A stretch of 13,622 bases of DNA, taken from contig JAADDT010000053.1 of NCBI GenBank assembly GCA_013153765.1, positions 1-13,622 on the forward strand. Direction: 5' to 3'. Numbering within the stretch: position 1 is the stretch's first letter; every line of letters starts with the position of its first letter. The notes under the pieces were generated by a model, which was not told the DNA's origin, did no database searches, and was given only the letters and a program-made list of their open reading frames with translations. This document shows, piece by piece, positions 8,081 through 13,622 of the stretch. Both the position numbers and the translations under genes were made by a program. This stretch comes from Aquificota bacterium. Lineage in GTDB: Bacteria > Aquificota > Aquificia > Aquificales > Hydrogenothermaceae.

Positions 8081-8146
8081 CTTCCCGCTCCAGAAGGGTT
8101 GCCCTTTGTGGTCGTTGGGAGGCGGAAGAATAAACCCTTAGGAGGT
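8081..8146 (+). promoter_or_regulatory. Structured rpsB mRNA leader, candidate autoregulatory pseudoknot
   Basis: An outer stem pairs CTTCC (8081-8085) with GGAAG (8124-8128) and can be extended through a bulged C by GC/GC (8087-8088 with 8122-8123). Inside it AAGGG (8094-8098) pairs with CCCTT (8102-8106) as a hairpin. The same arm plus its loop, AAGGGTT (8094-8100), is also exactly complementary over 7 bases to AACCCTT (8133-8139). That second segment lies outside the outer stem and directly abuts the ribosome site AGGAGGT (8140-8146), so the alternative pairing would form an H-type pseudoknot touching the site of translation initiation. Ribosomal protein S2 is known to control its own rpsB-tsf mRNA in E. 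coli. Here such control is an inference from the two mutually exclusive pairings. The leader lies in the roughly 150-base gap before rpsB. Confidence 0.5.
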
Positions 8147-8152
8147 ATTGTT

Positions 8153-9054
8153 ATGCCGTTTGAAATTACGATGAGAGAACTGCTGGAAGCGGGCGTCCAC
8201 TTCGGTCATCAGACAAGAAGGTGGAACCCGAAAATGGCTCCTTACATCTTCACCAAAAGGAACGGTATCCACATCATTGACCTTGCCAAAACCATACCGC
8301 TTTTCAAAACAGCTTGGGAGTATGTAAGGGACGAGGTTGCAAACGGAGCAACCATAATGTTTGTGGGAACCAAAAAGCAGGCACAGGAGATTATTAAGGA
8401 GCAGGCTGAAAGGTGTGGAGCGTATTACATTAACGTAAGGTGGCCGGGAGGTCTTTTGACTAACTTCTACACCGTCAGAAAATCCATTGACAAGCTGAAG
8501 AAACTGGAAAGGATGGAAGCTGAAGGGGCTTTTGAAATCCTGCCTAAAAAGGAAGTTGTTAAGCTTAAAAAGAAAAAGGAAAAGCTTGAAAAGATTTTAG
8601 GCGGAATAAAGGAAATGGAAAGGATACCTGACATCCTTTACATAGTTGACACCGTAAGGGAAGAGCTGGCGGTAAAGGAGGCGAAAAAGCTGGGAATACC
8701 TGTGGTTGCGATAGCGGATACTAACTGTGATCCGGATTTAATAGACTATCCAATACCGGGCAACGACGACGCAATAAAGGCGATCAACCTTATAACCACC
8801 AAAATAGCCGATGCAGTCCTTGAAGGAAAGGCTTTAAGGGAAAGCGTTGGGGCTGAGATGGAAACTGAAAGCGTTGAAGCTGAACTGCTTAAGAAGGCTC
8901 AGGAGGAAGGTGTTGCTGAGGTTAGCGTTGTTGAGTCCGGCATACACGGGGCAAACTCTCCTGCAAAGGAAGAGGCTATAGAAAACGCCGTTGACAGGGA
9001 AGTGAAAGAAAACCTTCCTGAAGAAATAGAAGAAGCAAAGGAGGAGTTAAAATA

Positions 9055-9055
<1 letters not shown>
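8153..9055 (+). CDS. rpsB: 30S ribosomal protein S2
   Basis: Binds the 30S subunit between head and body and is needed for S1 docking and initiation. The 300-residue protein opens with [28 protein letters not shown], followed by GIHIIDL (38-44), VGTKKQAQ (71-78), [10 protein letters not shown] (96-105) and [21 protein letters not shown] (187-207), all typical of S2. The conserved core ends near residue 225. About 75 more residues form an acidic, Glu- and Lys-rich tail ending [11 protein letters not shown], longer than the usual S2. I start at ATG 8153, since AGGAGGT at 8140-8146 lies 6 bases upstream. An upstream TTG at 8099 would add 18 residues but would place the leader structure in coding sequence, so I reject it. 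The stop overlaps the tsf ATG by one base. Confidence 0.97.
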
Positions 9056-10360
<1,305 letters not shown>

Positions 10361-10369
10361 GTTTGGTCT

Positions 10370-10702
10370 ATGGCAGGTCTGAACGGATTGGGGAAAAACA
10401 TAAAATCCTTAATAAACCAGACCTTAAACATCTTGAAAGAGGAAATAAACCAGCCGTTTAAGGTTTACCTGATAGGCTCGCTTGCGGAGGGAAGGGAAAC
10501 GCCTTCTTCCGATATTGATCTGGTTGTTGAAACAGAGCGAATGGTAAGCCACAGGGACTTCAGGAAAATAAAAAACCGTGTAGATAACATAAAGACCTTA
10601 AGGAAGGTAGACCTTATTTATTTTAATACCTCTTCAGACAGGTTTAAAAAGGGGGTTAAAAACGGGGGGATTTTGGTTTATGAATTTAAAATACAGGATT
10701 GA
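10370..10702 (+). CDS. mntA: MntA-type minimal nucleotidyltransferase (antitoxin)
   Basis: A 110-residue minimal nucleotidyltransferase of the MNT/HI0073 group. It carries the exact signature GSX10DXD: Gly36-Ser37, then ten residues, then Asp48-Ile-Asp50 (GSLAEGRETPSSDIDL). The third metal-binding acid is probably Asp81 in VDLIYF. In characterised pairs, MntA inactivates the HepT RNase toxin by transferring AMP groups to a tyrosine; that role is carried over here from the family. The gene starts 9 bases after pyrH, so it rides on the rpsB-tsf-pyrH transcript, with a weak AGGT ribosome site. Its 3' end overlaps the HEPN gene by 23 bases, the tight coupling expected of a toxin-antitoxin pair. 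All catalytic residues look intact. Confidence 0.88.
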   Translation: MAGLNGLGKNIKSLINQTLNILKEEINQPFKVYLIGSLAEGRETPSSDIDLVVETERMVSHRDFRKIKNRVDNIKTLRKVDLIYFNTSSDRFKKGVKNGGILVYEFKIQD

Positions 10703-11063
10703 AGAACTGGAAACCTGCCTTGAAAGGTTTAAAACTGTTTTAAAGCTTGAAAAGGACGATGTGGTGAGGGACAGTGCTGTTAAAAGGTTTGAACTGTGTT
10801 TTGAATTGATTTGGATAATCCTTAAGGATTTTCTCCACAGGGAAGGTTTAACCTGCCGTTCACCGAGGGAATGTATAAGGGAGGCTTTTTCCATAGGTCT
10901 TACCCCTGATGGAGAGGTGTGGCTTGATATGTTAGAAGACAGGAATTTAAGCGTCCATTCTTACGACGATGGACTGGCGGACAGTATCTATTCAAGGCTT
11001 GAAACTTACCTTCAAGCTATGGAAGACCTGCTGAAAGGTTTAAAAGAAAAAGTCAGACTTTAA
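10680..11063 (+). CDS. hepT: HepT-like HEPN-domain protein (toxin, HI0074 family)
   Basis: A 127-residue, all-helical protein of the HI0074 / HEPN group, long annotated as a nucleotidyltransferase substrate-binding protein and now known in several cases to be an RNase toxin. The diagnostic RX4HXY motif is complete: Arg88-Asn-Leu-Ser-Val-His93-Ser-Tyr95. Arg and His form the RNase active site in characterised HEPN toxins, and the Tyr is the residue AMPylated by MntA. Conserved helices around FELCFELIWIILKDFL (37-52) match the family. It starts at ATG 10680 inside the MntA gene, with a G-rich ribosome site (10664-10669). The stop is 8 bases from the convergent Cas6 stop. Toxicity here is inferred from the motif and pairing, not demonstrated. 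Confidence 0.88.
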   Translation: MNLKYRIEELETCLERFKTVLKLEKDDVVRDSAVKRFELCFELIWIILKDFLHREGLTCRSPRECIREAFSIGLTPDGEVWLDMLEDRNLSVHSYDDGLADSIYSRLETYLQAMEDLLKGLKEKVRL

Positions 11064-11071
11064 TGTTAGTA

Positions 11072-11818
11072 TCAATTCTTGTTTAAGACCTCTATCATGC
11101 CGAAGCCTTGGGAGTTTTTTGAACCTAAACCTGTGTCGTAAACTACCTTGAACATTTCAGGGTCGGTTTTTATTTTGAACACGCCGTCGTAAGCTTCAAC
11201 AGGAAAGTCCCTGTATTTTATAAGCACTTTTCTTAAACGCTCTGTAGATTCTATTTTTATCGGGAAGTGGTCTATCTCCCTGCCGGTTATGAAGCTGTAT
11301 TTTTTCTTCAGGTTATCCCTTATAAGCTCCTCAAATTCTTCCTGTGAAGGATTGTAGTACTGGTAAAATTTTTTTTGGTTTTCGTTTTCAAAGGTTCTGT
11401 AAACGGTAATTGGGGAAAGCGTCCTTATGTAAAATTCCTCTCCAAACTCCGGCTCCCTTTTTACTACGATTTTTTCTAAAAAAAGCTCGTTTTTACCAAG
11501 CTGTATTTTTTCTCCCTCCGGAATTGAACCGTCCCAGTTTTTAGCCTTGCCGTTTACCGCCGAAGACAGGTAAATCGTTATTGGGGCTTTGTATTTTATC
11601 CTTTTTTTGTCCTTGTCCAATACGAAACGCTCGGAGTAAATCCGTGAGAAGGTGAACGGTTTGAATTTTTTCCCTGTGTGGAAAAATCCTATCTCGTTTA
11701 AAAAGTCAAGCAGTATTTTTGGAAGGCTTTTGTAAAGCATTCCTTGTATTGTAACGTTGTGGTGTAAAGGCAGATTAATAAAAGGCTGGTACGAGTTTAG
11801 AACCAGTTTTAGCCTCAT
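11072..11818 (-). CDS. cas6: Cas6 CRISPR RNA-processing endoribonuclease
   Basis: Cuts CRISPR precursor RNA within the repeat to release guide RNAs for type I and III systems. The 248-residue protein has the double ferredoxin-fold plan of the family and ends with the glycine-rich loop GLGSKNSQGFGMIE (about 230-243), the hallmark of Cas6. Candidate catalytic residues are Tyr29, His47 and a lysine at 50, 51 or 53, placed much as Tyr31/His46/Lys52 in Pyrococcus Cas6. GGGGGAG upstream of the ATG at 11818 is the ribosome site, and it has its own promoter. There is no CRISPR array and no other cas gene in the window; neighbours are the MntA-HepT pair (convergent) and a Yip1-domain gene. It probably serves arrays elsewhere in the genome. 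Subtype cannot be assigned. Confidence 0.9.
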   Translation of the reverse strand: MRLKLVLNSYQPFINLPLHHNVTIQGMLYKSLPKILLDFLNEIGFFHTGKKFKPFTFSRIYSERFVLDKDKKRIKYKAPITIYLSSAVNGKAKNWDGSIPEGEKIQLGKNELFLEKIVVKREPEFGEEFYIRTLSPITVYRTFENENQKKFYQYYNPSQEEFEELIRDNLKKKYSFITGREIDHFPIKIESTERLRKVLIKYRDFPVEAYDGVFKIKTDPEMFKVVYDTGLGSKNSQGFGMIEVLNKN

Positions 11819-11838
11819 GGTTTTCTCCCCCTAACTGT

Positions 11839-11867
11839 ATTTTAATAAAAAGTTATAAGTCAGGCAA
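11839..11867 (-). promoter_or_regulatory. Sigma70-type promoter for cas6
   Basis: Read on the minus strand: -35 TTGCCT (11867-11862), a 17-base spacer, -10 TAAAAT (11844-11839). Transcription would start near 11832, just upstream of the ribosome site. It supports cas6 being transcribed on its own and not only by read-through from the helicase and Yip1 genes. The rest of 11819-11914 is AT-rich, with a weak AT-only inverted repeat and no terminator I trust. Confidence 0.55.
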
Positions 11868-11914
11868 CAGTCCATTAATATGATATTTTTAATATTAGAA
11901 TAGGGCTTTGTTTA

Positions 11915-12448
11915 TTATGAATTCTTGAAAAACTCCTTCACAAGCGGGTTTAAGGCTATTAATTCTGATAAAAATGCATTAATCAAATAAAGGGATAGGT
12001 GTAAAACTACGGCGAAGGCTCGGTATTTTTTTAGTCCAACCGCTTCAAGACCAGTCCACAAAAGGTATATGCTGTAAAACAGACCTAAACTGCTTAATAT
12101 CCGTAAAGGCTGGTAAATGTCCACAACATCAGAAAGCCATACCGGTATGTTTGTGCCTACGGAAAGTTTCACAGCCGTATCCATTTCTTTTTTCGCTGTT
12201 TTTGACAGGATAAAAGCAAATACTATAACCGTTAGAATGTCCATAACGTATGTGGTTGCTGAGTAAAGGAAAGCCACTTCTGTTGCGTAGCCTTCCTGTG
12301 CCTGTAAGCTGTAGAAGGACAGAAGCGGTCCGACCGTTGCCAGCGGTAATGCCTGTTTTATCAGGTATTCCCTGCCTGTGCTGTATAGGGAAAGGTAGTC
12401 TTTCCAGTATTTATCGGGTTTTAGCAGTAGTTTTATTACCGTTTTCAA
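11915..12448 (-). CDS. Yip1-domain integral membrane protein
   Basis: A 177-residue membrane protein with about five hydrophobic segments, at roughly 31-50, 57-83, 92-110, 116-137 and 142-164. The fourth contains LGLFYSIYLLWTGLEAVGL, the most recognisable pattern of the prokaryotic Yip1 (PF04893-type) family, and the N-terminal LLLKPDKYW also fits. No biochemical role is established for most bacterial members, so I assign none. The only plausible start is TTG 12448, which lies inside the upstream helicase gene and gives a 38-base overlap in another frame; the ribosome site is poor (GGAG about 12 bases away, AAAAGG adjoining). Translation may therefore depend on coupling to the helicase. A later in-frame start would remove the conserved N-terminal segment. 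Confidence 0.75.
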   Translation of the reverse strand: MKTVIKLLLKPDKYWKDYLSLYSTGREYLIKQALPLATVGPLLSFYSLQAQEGYATEVAFLYSATTYVMDILTVIVFAFILSKTAKKEMDTAVKLSVGTNIPVWLSDVVDIYQPLRILSSLGLFYSIYLLWTGLEAVGLKKYRAFAVVLHLSLYLINAFLSELIALNPLVKEFFKNS

Positions 12449-13622
12449 CCTTTTCTATTTCTCCGGCTTTTATTACCTTACCTTTGTTTTTTACAAAATT
12501 GATGAAACGGGAGTACGTCCGGTTTGAGGAAAGGGTGGGTGCGTCGCCTATCACCACCAGCTTTCTTTTTGCTCTGGTAAGGGCAACGTTAAGCCTCCGC
12601 AGGTCGTCAAGGAAGCCTATCTCTTCGTCTGGGTTTGCTCTGACGAGGGATATGATTATGGCTTCCTTTTCCCTTCCCTGAAAGCCGTCAACCGTTTTTA
12701 TCTCCAGCTGGGGAAGTAGTTTTTTCAGGTATTCTTCGTGGTCTTTGTAAGGGGTGATAACGCCTATATCTTCCGGTTTTAGACCGGCAGACAGCAGTTC
12801 CTCCGCCACAAGTTTTACCAGTTTTGCCTCTTCCGGATTATACCTTGAACGGCTCCCTTTTTTCTGCCTTTCAGCCGATTTTCCTTCCGTATCAATGAAC
12901 AGAACCGGCGTGTCGTCCGTTATGGGGTTTTCTCCCTGTCTGCCTGTAAGCTGGGAAAGTTTCCTGTCAGCCACACTTTCGGCAGGCAGTAGCTCTCCTC
13001 CGTAAAACTCTGTGGAAGGGAATTCCATAATCGTTTTGTTCATTCTGTACTGTATTTTCAGCATGTAGCTGTTTTCCGGATACAGTTTTATAAACCTTTC
13101 AAACATGGTGAATGTAAGTCCTTTGGCTTCCGGATGCAGGACTGTAGGGGGTAGCTGTTTGTGGTCTCCTGCCAGAACCAGTTTTTTCCCTTTGATTACT
13201 GGAATGAGACAGGAAGGCTCGGTTGACTGGGAGGCTTCGTCAACCGCTATCAGGTCAAAGGTTTCTTCAAGGAGGAATTCCGAGCCTGCTCCCGAGTTTG
13301 TGGCACATACGACGGGGGTGGTCTGTATGATCTGCTTTACTATTTTTTCTTCCAGTGTTTTTTTCTGCTCAACCAGTCTGGATATTTCCTTCTGTAGCTT
13401 TATCCATTCTGCCATCTGCTTCAGTGTTTGGATTTTGTGTCCCCTAACCTTTTTGCCTTCTTTTGCGTATTTGAGTATCTGGTCATAGGACAGTCCTCTT
13501 CTACGCTGGGGTATGGGTTTAAGGTATTCCTCCTGCTTTTCTTTCAGTTTTTGTATTTCCTTCTGGAGTTTTTCCACCTGACGGTAGTCAGGGTGGTTTT
13601 CAACCTTCGCATCAAGGGAGAC
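12411..13622 (-). CDS. SF1 helicase, IGHMBP2/Upf1-like, N-terminus cut by window edge
   Basis: C-terminal 403 residues of a superfamily 1B helicase related to eukaryotic IGHMBP2/SMUBP-2 and Upf1 and to their bacterial and archaeal homologues. The frame is open to the right edge (VSLDAKVENHPDYRQ), so the GTG at 13577 is not a start. Motifs in order, counted from the edge: motif II DEAS (128-131), motif III GDHKQLPPT (152-160), motif IV QYRMN (191-195), motif V DGFQGRE (312-318) and motif VI NVALTRAKR (345-353). The Walker A motif lies beyond the window. A Lys/Glu-rich stretch at residues 15-100 resembles the helical stalk of Upf1-like enzymes. Members unwind DNA or RNA; the substrate here is unknown. 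Its 3' end overlaps the Yip1 gene by 38 bases. No nuclease or other added domain is visible in this part. Confidence 0.9.
   Translation of the reverse strand, partial: VSLDAKVENHPDYRQVEKLQKEIQKLKEKQEEYLKPIPQRRRGLSYDQILKYAKEGKKVRGHKIQTLKQMAEWIKLQKEISRLVEQKKTLEEKIVKQIIQTTPVVCATNSGAGSEFLLEETFDLIAVDEASQSTEPSCLIPVIKGKKLVLAGDHKQLPPTVLHPEAKGLTFTMFERFIKLYPENSYMLKIQYRMNKTIMEFPSTEFYGGELLPAESVADRKLSQLTGRQGENPITDDTPVLFIDTEGKSAERQKKGSRSRYNPEEAKLVKLVAEELLSAGLKPEDIGVITPYKDHEEYLKKLLPQLEIKTVDGFQGREKEAIIISLVRANPDEEIGFLDDLRRLNVALTRAKRKLVVIGDAPTLSSNRTYSRFINFVKNKGKVIKAGEIEKVENGNKTTAKTR

Noticed and set aside
8099..8152. Eighteen-residue N-terminal extension of S2 from TTG 8099
   Set aside because: No ribosome site precedes it, S2 proteins do not carry it, and a perfect AGGAGGT serves the ATG at 8153.
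11050..11095. Possible terminator between the convergent hepT and cas6 genes
   Set aside because: Only a 4-base stem (TCTT/AAGA) can be drawn, with no T-run; not supportable.
11873..11896. AT-only inverted repeat TAATAT/ATATTA between the Yip1 gene and cas6, considered as a terminator
   Set aside because: The stem contains no G or C and has no T-run in the right place. Expected by chance in AT-rich DNA.
11819..11914. Possible CRISPR array or repeat remnant next to cas6
   Set aside because: I found no direct repeat of 20 or more bases with regular spacing here or elsewhere in the window.

Overview
The window is a compact, gene-dense stretch of bacterial chromosome. Arginine is mostly AGG, isoleucine is often ATA, and proteins are rich in Lys and Glu, which suggests a thermophile. 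The SAM synthetase is of the archaeal type, a form known in Aquificota. With the strong GGAGG ribosome sites and tight gene packing, the best guess is a hydrothermal member of the Aquificota. That placement is an inference, made without any database search.

Layout. (1) 1-1672, minus strand: archaeal-type SAM synthetase followed by dephospho-CoA kinase (coaE), which runs off the left edge. (2) 1703-1871: a divergent promoter region. (3) 1872-6961, plus strand: a tightly packed run guaB - small membrane protein - unknown protein with an SSB-like acidic tail - pgk - suhB - pheA, probably one transcript. It mixes purine synthesis, glycolysis/gluconeogenesis, inositol phosphate and phenylalanine synthesis. 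(4) 6942-8003, minus strand: an LptF/LptG-type lipopolysaccharide export permease, convergent with pheA. (5) 8004-8152: a second divergent control region with a clear permease promoter and a structured rpsB leader. (6) 8153-11063, plus strand: rpsB - tsf - pyrH, then a MntA/HepT-type nucleotidyltransferase-HEPN toxin-antitoxin pair. (7) 11072-13622, minus strand: a Cas6 CRISPR RNA endonuclease with its own promoter, a Yip1-domain membrane protein, and an IGHMBP2/Upf1-like SF1 helicase that runs off the right edge.

Most of the window is housekeeping. The less ordinary parts are: an rpsB leader that can form either a hairpin or a pseudoknot ending directly at the ribosome site; a 120-residue unknown protein ending in DDLPF like single-stranded DNA-binding protein; and a small accessory patch (MntA-HepT plus a Cas6 with no array or other cas gene in view) attached to the end of the core rpsB-tsf-pyrH operon. 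I saw no CRISPR array, tRNA, rRNA, insertion sequence or convincing intrinsic terminator.
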